From positions 1 through 17,784 of the forward strand of contig USPB01000008.1 in the NCBI GenBank assembly GCA_900556405.1: a stretch of DNA of 17,784 nucleotides, written 5' to 3'. A model generated the notes under the pieces. The model was not told the origin of the DNA and searched no databases. It saw nothing but the letters and a program-made list of their open reading frames with translations. The position numbers and the translations under genes were made by a program. The stretch is from an uncultured Actinomyces sp. Lineage in GTDB: Bacteria > Actinomycetota > Actinomycetes > Actinomycetales > Actinomycetaceae. Positions 1 to 7,709 of this stretch are shown one piece after another. How positions within the stretch are numbered: position 1 is the first letter of the stretch; the number at the start of each line of letters is the position of its first letter.

Positions 1-970
1 CGCCGGGCATCATCGAGATGATCTTCGGGAAGGTCACGAAGGAGAGGATCGGGCCACTGAGTCCCTCGACCTCGGAGACGCTCACGCCGCCCTGGTGCGC
101 CATGAAGCCCACGGCGCTGAAGACGCCAATGCCCGCGAGGATCTCGAAGGACGAGTTCGCGAAGCCGGCCACGAGCGCGGTGCCGGTCAGGTTCGACTTG
201 CGCTGGAGGTAGGAGGCGTAGGTCAGCATGATACCGAAGCCCACGGACAGCGAGTAGAAGATCTGCGCGAAGGCGGCCAGCCAGACCTTGGGATCGGCGA
301 GCGCGCCCCAGTTCGGGGTGAAGAAGGCGTTGAGGCCCTCAACGGCGCCGGGCAGGAAGAGCGCGCGAACGACGAGTGCCAGGAAGAGGATGACGAGCAG
401 CGGGAGGAACACCTTGTTGGCCGCTTCGACGCCCTTGGACAGGCCGCGTCCGATCACGAAGAGGACGAGGACCCACACGAGCGCGAGGGGAATCATCACC
501 GACCAGGCGGGCGCCCAGGAGAACGTGTCACCGGGGACAACCTGCAGGAACGTATCAGTGAAGAACGTCGTCGGGTCGTCGCCCCAGGCCGCATTCACCG
601 AGTAGATCGTGTACTGCACGCCCCACGCGAGGACCGCACCGTAGTAGACCATGATGACGAAGCACACGAAGGTCTGGAACCAGCCGACGAACTCGCCGCC
701 TCCGATAATCTTGCGCAGAGCCCACGGCGGTGAACCGCGGAACTTGTGGCCGACCGCGTAGTCGAGCCACAGCATGGGGATGCCGACGAAAATCAGAGCG
801 ACGAGGTACGGAACCAGGAAGGCGCCGCCGCCGTTGGAGTAGGAGACGCCGGGGAAACGCCAGATGTTGCCCAGGCCGATGGCCGAGCCGATGGCTGCCA
901 GGAGGAAGCCTGTCTGGCCGCTCCACGAGTCGCGCGCGCGTGGCGCGGATTTGGATGCGGAGGATGACAT
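1..970 (-). CDS. Sodium-dependent transporter, NSS/SNF family (C-terminus cut by window edge)
   Basis: This is a membrane symporter of the neurotransmitter:sodium symporter family (LeuT fold), which uses the sodium gradient to import amino acids or related small solutes. The signature GSAIGLGNIWRFP is at about residues 28-40 in the first membrane helix; the unwound part of this helix binds sodium and substrate in the family. Further hydrophobic segments follow, including stretches near VPYLVALIFVGIPMLWLDYAVG and a helix containing FVCFVIMVYYGAVLAWG. Only 323 residues are inside the window, against about 450-550 in the family, so the C-terminal part lies beyond base 1. The ATG at 968-970 has AAGGA nine bases upstream on the coding strand. 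The 183-base leader to the AEC gene holds an inverted-repeat structure, so the gene probably has its own promoter. The substrate cannot be told from sequence. Confidence 0.93.
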   Translation of the reverse strand, partial: MSSSASKSAPRARDSWSGQTGFLLAAIGSAIGLGNIWRFPGVSYSNGGGAFLVPYLVALIFVGIPMLWLDYAVGHKFRGSPPWALRKIIGGGEFVGWFQTFVCFVIMVYYGAVLAWGVQYTIYSVNAAWGDDPTTFFTDTFLQVVPGDTFSWAPAWSVMIPLALVWVLVLFVIGRGLSKGVEAANKVFLPLLVILFLALVVRALFLPGAVEGLNAFFTPNWGALADPKVWLAAFAQIFYSLSVGFGIMLTYASYLQRKSNLTGTALVAGFANSSFEILAGIGVFSAVGFMAHQGGVSVSEVEGLSGPILSFVTFPKIISMMPG

Positions 971-989
971 GAAGTGAATTCCTTGCATT

Positions 990-1037
990 CGTGTATATAC
1001 GGGATAATTCCCAGCCAGACTAGGTCTGATATACGCG
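990..1037 (-). promoter_or_regulatory. Nested inverted-repeat element in the symporter leader
   Basis: Outer arms 990-998 and 1029-1037 are complementary at 8 of 9 positions. They enclose two perfect small hairpins: 1001-1012 (GGGA-TAAT-TCCC) and 1016-1028 (CAGAC-TAG-GTCTG). As RNA this would make a compact three-way junction ending about 20 bases before the symporter start codon. As DNA it could be a cluster of operator half-sites. It matches no riboswitch class I recognise. Confidence 0.4.
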
Positions 1038-1153
1038 GAAGTCAGCCAGAGTCCACGATACAGACCGTGTTTTTGCACTCTTTTTTACCTAGTTTTGACA
1101 CTCTGGAGCTGCGCCGGGGGTGGACGCAAAGCGTCAAACGACGGACGAAACCG

Positions 1154-2092
1154 TTAGCCCACGAGCTCCAAGGCGTGGAAAAGCGCTGCAATACCAACGA
1201 CGACGGGTAGCGACGCGAAGGTCGTCACAAGGACCGTTCCCTGCGCGATCCGCTCCCCCGCCTTGGCACGCGTCGCCGCGATGTAGGCGTTCTGCGCAGA
1301 AGGCAGCGCCGCCATGATGGTCACCGACATGAGCGCTGGTCCCGTGAGCCCGAGCAGTATCCCGACGCCGCACGCAATCGCGGGCTGAAGCGCAAGCTTG
1401 CCGACGATGGCACAGGCGGTCGCAGCAATACCGGAATCCCCGGACGCCGAACGTCGATCCACGAGCGAGGCACCGAAGGACAGCAGGATCATCGGTGGCG
1501 CGGCAGCCCCCAACATAGACGTCGACACGTCGAGGAGGGTCGGCATCGGCCACCCCACAGCGGAAAACAGGAAACCGCACACCGCTGCGATGACCATCGG
1601 GTTGCGCGCGACCACCCTCGCAATACCGACGATCGATGGACGCTGCCCGGAGCCCACCAGGTCGGCCAGAACAAAGAACATCGGCGTAAAGAAACCCAGC
1701 TGGAACACCAGGATGGGAACGACCGCGGACGCGTCGTTCAGGACATAGACGGCGATCGGGATACCGATGTACGCGCCGTTATTGAGGGACGAGGCCATGG
1801 CCCCCAAGGCGATTTCGCCGCGCGTCAGGCGCAGGAAGAACCTGCCGACGAGCGCGAACAGCAACGCGGTGCCCACGCCCGATGCGGCGGCCACGGCGAG
1901 CGGAACACCGAAGACTCCCGAGGTCCCAGTGGAGACAATGGCGTGGAAGAGCATCGCCGGGCTCGCGACCCAATATGTCGCCGACGCGAGCGTCCCTGCG
2001 GCCTCCGGGCCGAGTGCACCGCCACGACGAGCAACCCAGCCGACGCCGATGATGAGAGCGATCGACAGGACCGACCAGACGATCGAAACCAT
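1154..2092 (-). CDS. AEC (auxin efflux carrier) family permease
   Basis: This is a 312-residue integral membrane protein of the auxin efflux carrier / malonate permease (AEC) family. Members export or import organic acids and related anions; the bacterial substrates are mostly unknown. About ten hydrophobic segments are visible. AEC-like features include a polar break in the N-terminal half (SSLNNGAYIGIPI), a central charged loop, and a C-terminal repeat with the small-residue motif IMAALPSAQNAYIAA. The open frame extends upstream to 2158 inside glf, but ATG 2090-2092, followed by the hydrophobic VSIVWSVLSIALIIGVG, gives the usual AEC N-terminus and lies 16 bases after the glf stop. No good Shine-Dalgarno precedes it, so translation may be coupled to glf. 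The TAA stop is at 1154-1156. A weak 5-bp hairpin (1123-1135) lies downstream. Confidence 0.88.
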   Translation of the reverse strand: MVSIVWSVLSIALIIGVGWVARRGGALGPEAAGTLASATYWVASPAMLFHAIVSTGTSGVFGVPLAVAAASGVGTALLFALVGRFFLRLTRGEIALGAMASSLNNGAYIGIPIAVYVLNDASAVVPILVFQLGFFTPMFFVLADLVGSGQRPSIVGIARVVARNPMVIAAVCGFLFSAVGWPMPTLLDVSTSMLGAAAPPMILLSFGASLVDRRSASGDSGIAATACAIVGKLALQPAIACGVGILLGLTGPALMSVTIMAALPSAQNAYIAATRAKAGERIAQGTVLVTTFASLPVVVGIAALFHALELVG

Positions 2093-2108
2093 GCGAAAAG
2101 GAGACCCG

Positions 2109-3251
2109 TCAGCGCCAGGAGGCCACGGCCTCGTCGACCTTGGTGAGGGCCGACGCAATCGCCATGTGCATATCCAGGTACTGGTAGGAGCCCAGGCGCC
2201 CGCCGAAGAGGACGCCGCGTTCCCCCGCCGTCATCTCGCGGTATGCCGCGAGCGTCGAGCGGTCCGACGGCGATGCGATCGGATAGTAGGGTTCGTCTCC
2301 GGGGCGCGCGAATCGCGAGTATTCGCGCTGGATGATCGTATTCGTTGCACCTGCGCGATCACGCTCAGGATGCAGGTGGGCGAACTCGTGAATGCGCGTG
2401 AAGGGAACGTCGCGATCCGAATAGTTCATAACCGAGCAGCCCTGGTAGTCGGGCACGTCGACGACCTCGGTCTCAAAATCGAGGGTGCGCCAACCGAGCT
2501 CGCCGGCCTCGTAGTTGAAGTAGCGGTCAATCGCGCCCGTGTAAACGACCGGGACCTGGCCCACCGTCGCCGCCTTCGAGAACTGCGAGGAAGCATCGAA
2601 GAAGTCCACACCCGTGTGCACGGTGATGCGCGGATGGTCGACCATGTTCGCGATCCACGCGCCGTAGCCGTTCAGCGGCAGGCCCTCGTAGCGATCCTGG
2701 AAATAGCGGTTCTCATAGGTAAATCGCACGGGCAGACGCGTGATGATGGACGCCGCCAGCTCACGCGGATCCGTCTGCCACTGCTTGGCCGTGTACCCCG
2801 CGATGAAGGCGTCGTAGAGGGGGCGACCAATCAGGCTGATCGCCTTGTCCTCAAGGTTGCCGGGCTCTCCCGTAATTTCCGCCGCCTGCTCGTCGATGAG
2901 CGCTCGGGCCTCGGCCGGGGAATAGGCCGCACCAAAAAACTGATTGATCGTTCCCAGGTTGATGGGCAGAGGGTAAACGACGCCTCGGTAGTTGGCGTAG
3001 ACCCGGTGACGGTAGTCGTTAAAGGCGGTGAAACGATTGACGTACGACCAGACGCGCTCGTTCGATGTGTGGAACAGGTGCGTTCCGTAGCGGTGCACCT
3101 CAACGCCGGTGGCCTCGTCGATCGACGAGTAGGCGTTTCCTCCAATGTGATCGCGACGCTCGATGATGGTCACGTTCATACCGAATCGCTCCGCAGCCTC
3201 GCGGGCGAACGTCAGGCCAAAGAAGCCCGATCCAACAACGAGCAGATCCAC
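2109..3251 (-). CDS. glf: UDP-galactopyranose mutase
   Basis: Glf is a cytoplasmic flavoenzyme that interconverts UDP-galactopyranose and UDP-galactofuranose, the donor for galactofuranose-containing envelope polysaccharides. The 380-residue protein has the usual length for the family. An N-terminal FAD-binding GxGxxG (GSGFFG, residues 7-12) is followed by an acidic/basic strand end (IIERRDHIGGNAYS). Family motifs in order are VHRYGTHLFHTSNERVW, the FNDYRHRVYA block, YPLPINLGTINQFF, and a C-terminal FGGRLGSYQYLDMH stretch that closes the FAD site. The start is GTG at 3249-3251 with GGGGAG just upstream, although the spacing is short (about 4 bases). It is the first gene of a probable glf-AEC unit and is divergent from the response regulator gene. 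No galactofuranosyltransferase is adjacent; the GT2 gene is about 3 kb away. Confidence 0.97.
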   Translation of the reverse strand: MDLLVVGSGFFGLTFAREAAERFGMNVTIIERRDHIGGNAYSSIDEATGVEVHRYGTHLFHTSNERVWSYVNRFTAFNDYRHRVYANYRGVVYPLPINLGTINQFFGAAYSPAEARALIDEQAAEITGEPGNLEDKAISLIGRPLYDAFIAGYTAKQWQTDPRELAASIITRLPVRFTYENRYFQDRYEGLPLNGYGAWIANMVDHPRITVHTGVDFFDASSQFSKAATVGQVPVVYTGAIDRYFNYEAGELGWRTLDFETEVVDVPDYQGCSVMNYSDRDVPFTRIHEFAHLHPERDRAGATNTIIQREYSRFARPGDEPYYPIASPSDRSTLAAYREMTAGERGVLFGGRLGSYQYLDMHMAIASALTKVDEAVASWR

Positions 3252-3377
3252 TCCACTCCCCTTTCACGGTAGTCAGGTCAATGGTAGCGGTCACCACTGC
3301 CGGGTGCGCCTCAATGTGATCGACGAGGCCGGGGCGTGGACTCGCTCAAAAAGAGCGGTCACGCTCACTTATTCTTG

Positions 3378-3397
3378 TATCAATCAGCTGATCGATA
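3378..3397. promoter_or_regulatory. Imperfect 20-bp palindrome before the LytTR operon
   Basis: TATC-A-ATCAG-CTGAT-C-GATA reads the same on the other strand at 18 of 20 positions, with a perfect ATCAGCTGAT core at 3383-3392. It lies between possible -10 sequence (TTGTATCAAT, 3375-3384) and the ribosome binding site GGGAGG (3399-3404) of the response regulator gene. An operator is plausible. It is not the paired direct repeat usually bound by LytTR proteins, so autoregulation by the neighbouring regulator is not implied. Confidence 0.4.
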
Positions 3398-3412
3398 AGG
3401 GAGGGTCGGATC

Positions 3413-4123
3413 ATGGTGCGCATCGCCGTCGTCGAGGACGAGGCACTCTCGCGCCAACTTCTCGCCGACTACCTTGCCCGCTACAGTGAAGAAAACAACG
3501 TGCCCTTCGAGGTCACCTACTTCGAGGACGGCGGAGCCATCATCGGTGACTACAAGCCGGTGTACGACATCATCCTCATGGACATCCAGATGACCCACGT
3601 GGACGGCATGACCGCGGCGCGCGCGATCCGCGAGGTCGATCAGGAGGTCGTCCTCGTGTTCATCACATCCGCCGCACAGTTCGCGATCCACGGCTACCAG
3701 GTGGGGGCACTGTCCTACCTCATGAAGCCCCTCCCCTGGTTCGCCTTCTCGCAGGAACTCTCACGGTGCCTCGAGGCCGTCGCCAAGCGGCGCGGAGCGT
3801 CCGTCCTCCTCCAATCGGGAACGTCAACGCACCGCATCGACGTCGCTGACATCGTCTACGTCGAGTCGATCGAGCATCGCCTCGACGTCCACACGACCTC
3901 GGGCACCTACTCCATCTCCTCCTCGCTCAAAGCGATGGAAGACCAACTGGACGGGCACGATTTCTTCCGGTCGAACTCCTGCTACCTCGTCAACCTCGCA
4001 CACGTGCGCGGCGTGGCCGACCAAGAGTGCCTCATGACCGGAGGGGAGCGTCTGCGCATCTCGCGGCCCCGCAAGAAGGCGTTCATGAGCGCGCTGGCAA
4101 GTTTCGCGGGCGGGATCCACTGA
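3413..4123 (+). CDS. LytTR-family response regulator
   Basis: This is a 236-residue two-component response regulator of the LytR/AlgR/AgrA class. Residues 1-125 form a receiver domain: acidic pocket VVEDE (7-11, D9 and E8/E10 region), phospho-acceptor D57 in ILMDIQM, T85 in VFITS, and K105 in SYLMKP. Residues about 135-232 form the LytTR DNA-binding domain, recognisable by IVYVESIEHRLDVHTTSGTY, a SLKAMEDQL helix, FFRSNSCYLVNLAHVRGV and the C-terminal ISRPRKKAFMSAL. It should be a transcription factor phosphorylated by the kinase encoded 1 base downstream. The ATG at 3413 follows GGGAGG (3399-3404) with an 8-base spacer. It heads a three-gene operon with the kinase and a GNAT acetyltransferase and is divergent from glf. 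Target genes cannot be inferred. Confidence 0.95.
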   Translation: MVRIAVVEDEALSRQLLADYLARYSEENNVPFEVTYFEDGGAIIGDYKPVYDIILMDIQMTHVDGMTAARAIREVDQEVVLVFITSAAQFAIHGYQVGALSYLMKPLPWFAFSQELSRCLEAVAKRRGASVLLQSGTSTHRIDVADIVYVESIEHRLDVHTTSGTYSISSSLKAMEDQLDGHDFFRSNSCYLVNLAHVRGVADQECLMTGGERLRISRPRKKAFMSALASFAGGIH

Positions 4124-4124
4124 C

Positions 4125-5483
4125 GTGTTCGACTCCCTCCCCGACATCCCGCGTCTCTTCACTGCCCTCGCGGAGTGGGGAGCCGCCCTGGTCTACGTTG
4201 TCGTCGTTGCGCGATCAGCATCCTCCAACGCGCTGAACCCACACACTGCCGTTCCCCGCTGGCGTCTCGGCACCGCCGCAGTCGGTGGCCTCGCAGTACT
4301 CGTCGGCGCTCAGGAAGCGCTCGGCCACGCTCCCCTGTCCCTGTGGGTGCCGGGGATGATGACGGCTTACGGTCTCATGTGGAGTGTCATCCGTCTGGGA
4401 ACTGCACTGGACTGGCGCTGGGTGACCCACATGAGCGCACGCGCCTTTATTGTCGCCGAGCTCGCTGCATCCCTGGCCTGGCAGGTCGTCGTCTACTCCC
4501 ACGCTGACAAGCCCTTCTGGCACCCCGCATCCCTCTTCGGATACACGGCGATCTCAGCGACATGCCTGGCCGTCGTCTATTACTTTGAACGACGCGTCTG
4601 CCGCCAGGGAGCGCTTCCCGTCTTGCGCCTCGCAGACCTTGCCTCGGCTGTCTTCATTGGCATCGCCATCTTTGCCCTCTCCAACCTCAGCTTCATCTCA
4701 ACAGAAACCCCGTTCTCAGGACGCTCCGGCTTGGAAGTGTTCTACATCCGCACGCTTGTTGACCTGGCGGGCTACGCGATTCTCTTCGCCCAGTTTGAGC
4801 GCATCCAGCAAAGTGCGACCGAGCGCGAGCTGGCTTCCATCCAGGCCTCCCTCGATGCCCAACACCACCAGTACCTGGCCGCCAAAGAGGACATGGAACA
4901 GGTGGCCCGCGCTCACCACGACCTCAAGCACCAGGTCGCAGCAATTCGAGCGGAGCTGGACCCGGAGCGCGCTGCCACCTCATTTGCGGAACTCGAATCC
5001 TCAATCGAGCAGATCGGTCAGCAGTACCACAGCGGCAATGCCGTTCTCGACGTTATCCTCACCACGAAGGGGCGCGCGTGCGCAGCCGCCGACATCAATT
5101 TCACGGCGGTTGCCGACGGCGCACTTCTGGGCACCATGTCGTCGATGGATATCGCCACCCTTTTCGGCAATGCGCTTGATAACGCAATCGAGGCCTCGCG
5201 CCGCGTCGACGATCCGGCCAAACGCCTCATCAAGCTCGCGCTCTTCCGCCAGGGCCAGATGGTGGTCATCCGGGTCGACAACTGGTTCGACGGTCGCCTC
5301 AATACGGACGCCGGCGGGCGCCTCACAACGATCAAACCCGACACCGTCCGGCACGGGTGGGGCGTCAAATCCATCCAGTGGACGGCCCGCAAGTACGGCG
5401 GGCAAGCGGTCACGGACGTGGCCGACCACTGGTTCACATTGACGGTCCTGCTTCCATCCACACACCCCCAGGAGGACGAATGA
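4125..5483 (+). CDS. GHKL-type membrane sensor histidine kinase (AgrC/LytS-like)
   Basis: This is a 452-residue sensor kinase and the probable partner of the LytTR regulator. The first ~225 residues contain about six hydrophobic segments (around 13-29, 48-66, 72-95, 105-123, 138-154 and 170-190, with another near 207-223) and no large extracellular domain, as in AgrC-type peptide sensors. A coiled-coil-like linker (about 226-262) leads to the phospho-acceptor box AHHDLKHQ, with H265 or H269 the likely site. The ATPase follows: N-box LFGNALDNAIEAS (N349, D352, N353, E356), an N/D-rich VIRVDNW, and G-box HGWGVKSIQ (410-418). It starts at GTG 4125-4127, one base after the regulator's stop and without a clear Shine-Dalgarno, so translation is likely coupled. 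Its last four bases overlap the GNAT gene (ATGA). The ligand is unknown; no AgrD- or AgrB-like gene is nearby. Confidence 0.93.
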   Translation: MFDSLPDIPRLFTALAEWGAALVYVVVVARSASSNALNPHTAVPRWRLGTAAVGGLAVLVGAQEALGHAPLSLWVPGMMTAYGLMWSVIRLGTALDWRWVTHMSARAFIVAELAASLAWQVVVYSHADKPFWHPASLFGYTAISATCLAVVYYFERRVCRQGALPVLRLADLASAVFIGIAIFALSNLSFISTETPFSGRSGLEVFYIRTLVDLAGYAILFAQFERIQQSATERELASIQASLDAQHHQYLAAKEDMEQVARAHHDLKHQVAAIRAELDPERAATSFAELESSIEQIGQQYHSGNAVLDVILTTKGRACAAADINFTAVADGALLGTMSSMDIATLFGNALDNAIEASRRVDDPAKRLIKLALFRQGQMVVIRVDNWFDGRLNTDAGGRLTTIKPDTVRHGWGVKSIQWTARKYGGQAVTDVADHWFTLTVLLPSTHPQEDE

Positions 5484-6001
5484 CGATCATCGACACACCG
5501 CGCCTGCGCTTGCGCCCCTGGAAAAACACAGATGCGCCCGCTCTCTTTGAGCTCGCCCGCCATCCCCGCATCGGGATGCTGTGCGGATGGAAGCCCTACG
5601 AGCACATCGACGACGCTCACGAGGCTCTGTCGACGTTCCTGGCGGCACCCGACAGCTACGCGGTGACGCTCGCGTCGACCGGTGAGCTGGTTGGCTCGAT
5701 CGCGCTGCGCATTGACGCAGACACGACCGATAACACCGTCGCTGACATCGGATACTGGATCGGCGCGCCCTACTGGGGCAACGGATACGCGACGGAAGCT
5801 GGACGTGCCCTCATCGACCGCGCGCGGGAGCTCGGCGTGTCGACGATCATCCTGAAGTACTTCGACGGAAACGACGCGTCGCGCCGGGTCTCCGAGAAGC
5901 TCGGCTTTACGTGGCAAAGCCGCGAAGAGGACGTGGAATACCCGCTCATCGGCAAGCGCCTCACCGTTCATCGAACGGAGCTGGCGCTCGCCGAGCGCTG
6001 A
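5480..6001 (+). CDS. GNAT-family N-acetyltransferase (RimJ/RimL type)
   Basis: This is a 173-residue acetyl-CoA-dependent acetyltransferase of the GNAT superfamily, closest in pattern to the RimJ/RimL (Acetyltransf_3) branch. It begins TPRLRLRPW, a hallmark first strand. The acetyl-CoA binding motif A region reads DIGYWIGAPYWGNGYATEA, and motif B follows as NDASRRVSEKLGF. The ATG at 5480-5482 overlaps the kinase stop (ATGA) and has GGAGGA at 5471-5476; an upstream in-frame start inside the kinase gene was rejected. The overlap makes co-expression with the two-component system likely, which hints that the acetyl acceptor relates to whatever that system senses, but the acceptor (protein N-terminus, small amine or antibiotic) is unknown. 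The gene converges on the GT2 gene with only 9 bases between stops and no strong terminator. Confidence 0.92.
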   Translation: MTIIDTPRLRLRPWKNTDAPALFELARHPRIGMLCGWKPYEHIDDAHEALSTFLAAPDSYAVTLASTGELVGSIALRIDADTTDNTVADIGYWIGAPYWGNGYATEAGRALIDRARELGVSTIILKYFDGNDASRRVSEKLGFTWQSREEDVEYPLIGKRLTVHRTELALAER

Positions 6002-6010
6002 GGGTGTTTC

Positions 6011-7021
6011 TCAGTTGAAGCCGAGGACAGCCGCCGCGACCTTGTAGCCGCCGCGAACGACCTTCGGGGACGCGTGGCGCACGAGGCCGGCGAGCAGGTC
6101 CTGGCGCAGGCGATCGGTGGCCTCGGGGTTGATCTGGTCCATGGTCTCCCAGATCTGCTCCTTGAGCGCCAGGTGCTCGGGCGTGCCCGAGAGCTGGGCC
6201 ATGACCGAGCAGACGACGGCGTTAATACGCAGGTAGTGGACCATGTAGCGCCAGAGCTTGTCCTCGACCTCGGCGCGCGGAGGCAGCGCGCGGGTCATGG
6301 CCTCGTTCACGCGGGCCAGCTGATCGAGGCGCGTGATCATGACCTTCTCGTTGACGGACTGGTCATCGCGGCCGATGAAGTAGTGGTACAGGTCCACGTC
6401 CAGGTAACGGATCGTGGAAATGTAGGGCAGCGGCACGAACGAGTAGAGGTAGTCCACGTAGAACGTGTGCTCGGGCATCACCAGGCCGGACGCGCGCACG
6501 ACCTCCGTGCGCATCGTCAGGGCATGCATCATGAGGTACTGGTCGTAGCGGCACCGACGCAGGTCGGCCCAACCGAAGGTGCGACCCCGAGGCAGAACGT
6601 GACGGTAGCGGATGACAGCCTTGACGGACTTTCCCTGCTTGTCGTAGACGTAGTTGGTGACGAGCAGGTCCAGGTCGCGCCCGGCCTCGCGTTCTTCGCG
6701 CAGGACGTCGAGGACGGCGTTCGTGGCGCGTCGGTCCAGCCAGTCGTCGGAGTCGACGACGCGCACGTGCGTGCCGGTGGCGGCGGCGAGACCGGCGTTG
6801 ACGGCGCCGCCGTGGCCCTTGTTCTCCTGATGGATGACCTTGACGGAGGGGTAGCGGGCAGCCCACTCGTCGGCGATCTGGGCGGTGCGGTCCTTCGAGC
6901 CGTCGTTGACGATAATCGCCTCGAGTTCGTCGCCGTATCCGACGAGCGTAGTCAGCGCCCGGTCGAGGTAATCCTCGGAGTTGTAGGCGGGCACGATCAC
7001 CGTCAGCAGCGGCACGCTCAT
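6011..7021 (-). CDS. Family 2 glycosyltransferase (GT-A fold)
   Basis: This is a 336-residue cytoplasmic or membrane-associated glycosyltransferase of family GT2. The N-terminal nucleotide-sugar domain shows LTVIVPAYNSEDYLDRAL (6-23), IIVNDGSKDRTAQIA (36-50), ENKGHGGAVNAGL and the metal-binding DSDDW (90-94). A conserved acidic stretch near MPEHTFYVDYLYSF would bear the acceptor-side base in the family. The C-terminal ~130 residues are helical with no membrane segments, so this is not a GtrB-type polyprenyl-phosphate transferase. ATG at 7021 has GGAGA six bases or so upstream. It lies 31 bases after the GtrA-family gene on the same strand and is probably co-transcribed. A role in envelope polysaccharide or teichoic-acid-like decoration is likely, but donor and acceptor are not evident. 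Confidence 0.93.
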   Translation of the reverse strand: MSVPLLTVIVPAYNSEDYLDRALTTLVGYGDELEAIIVNDGSKDRTAQIADEWAARYPSVKVIHQENKGHGGAVNAGLAAATGTHVRVVDSDDWLDRRATNAVLDVLREEREAGRDLDLLVTNYVYDKQGKSVKAVIRYRHVLPRGRTFGWADLRRCRYDQYLMMHALTMRTEVVRASGLVMPEHTFYVDYLYSFVPLPYISTIRYLDVDLYHYFIGRDDQSVNEKVMITRLDQLARVNEAMTRALPPRAEVEDKLWRYMVHYLRINAVVCSVMAQLSGTPEHLALKEQIWETMDQINPEATDRLRQDLLAGLVRHASPKVVRGGYKVAAAVLGFN

Positions 7022-7052
7022 GGAGTCTCCTCTCGTGAAGTCTGCCAGTAGT

Positions 7053-7664
7053 CTACTGTGCCTCGGTGGCCTGCGCGTCCTCCTCCGATGGTTCCTGCTT
7101 AAAAATCACCTTAAAGATGGGGAAGAACACCCAGAAGGAGATAGCCGCGTTGATGATCATCGTGATGACATCGGCGACAGTCTCGCCGGCCGCGCCCATC
7201 GCCGAAATCGCCCACGCGTAGATCGGGTCTTTGTAGAGAACCTGAAGGGCGGCGGCGGCTATCGTGATGACGACGTAGGCGACCGCGTACCAGAAGGCCG
7301 CCTTGCCCACGGACGAGTTGGATTTGAAGGTGACGTTGCGCTGGGCGAAGAAGTTGATGACCTGGGCGATCAGCAGGGTGATCTCCACGGCGAGGAAATA
7401 CGCCAGGCCACCGCCGCCCCCGACCGACAGTGAGCCTGCCGGGTAATCGAAAAGGAAGACCGTGTGTCCGTGCGAGACGCCGACAGGCAGGAACTGGAAG
7501 GCCGTATCAACGAGGCCCGTGTGCGCAAACACGATTTTAAACACCGGCATAAGGACCAGCTGCAGCACCGTGATGCCGTTGGAGAGGATAAAGAAGACAA
7601 TGAACTGCGCGACCGTCGTGTGCTTGGTTTCGAAGTTCTTCCACCACCGGGAAAGAGCCTGCAT
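7053..7664 (-). CDS. GtrA-family membrane protein
   Basis: This is a 203-residue polytopic membrane protein of the GtrA / DPMS family. Members are small four-helix proteins thought to help move lipid-linked sugars across the membrane or to anchor glycosyltransferases. Hydrophobic helices fall at about 18-46, 84-106, 123-143 and 162-188. The diagnostic end of the second helix, QVINFFAQRNVTFKSN (101-116), is present. A ~40-residue insertion between helices 1 and 2 (about 47-86, with VGGGGG) makes it longer than the usual 120-170 residues. The tail is acidic. The ATG at 7664 has AAAGGA upstream. It sits between the GH3 gene (45 bases before) and the GT2 gene (31 bases after) on the same strand, which supports a joint role of GtrA and GT2 in glycan assembly. 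Confidence 0.85.
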   Translation of the reverse strand: MQALSRWWKNFETKHTTVAQFIVFFILSNGITVLQLVLMPVFKIVFAHTGLVDTAFQFLPVGVSHGHTVFLFDYPAGSLSVGGGGGLAYFLAVEITLLIAQVINFFAQRNVTFKSNSSVGKAAFWYAVAYVVITIAAAALQVLYKDPIYAWAISAMGAAGETVADVITMIINAAISFWVFFPIFKVIFKQEPSEEDAQATEAQ

Positions 7665-7709
7665 GGGTGTTCCTTTACGTCAGTTGGGAGTAACGAGGCT
7701 GGGGCCGCG

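Noticed and set aside
1095..1100. TTGACA on the plus strand as a -35 box
   Set aside because: There is no -10 at 15-19 bases downstream (the sequence is GC-rich GGGTGG) and no plus-strand gene follows; it lies opposite the AEC/symporter gap.
1767..3272. A ~500-codon plus-strand open frame opposite AEC and glf
   Set aside because: Glf is unmistakable on the minus strand, and the plus-strand product resembles no family.
3281..3319. A 12-codon ORF (MVAVTTAGCASM) upstream of the LytTR operon, considered as a signal peptide
   Set aside because: It has a cysteine, but no ribosome binding site, no leader/charged tail of an AgrD-type precursor, and no processing protease nearby. Chance is the simpler explanation.
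5998..6014. CTGAG-7-CTCAG inverted repeat spanning both convergent stop codons of the GNAT and GT2 genes
   Set aside because: The stem is only 5 bp with an AT-containing loop and no T-run, which is too weak to call a terminator. The complementarity partly follows from facing TGA stops.
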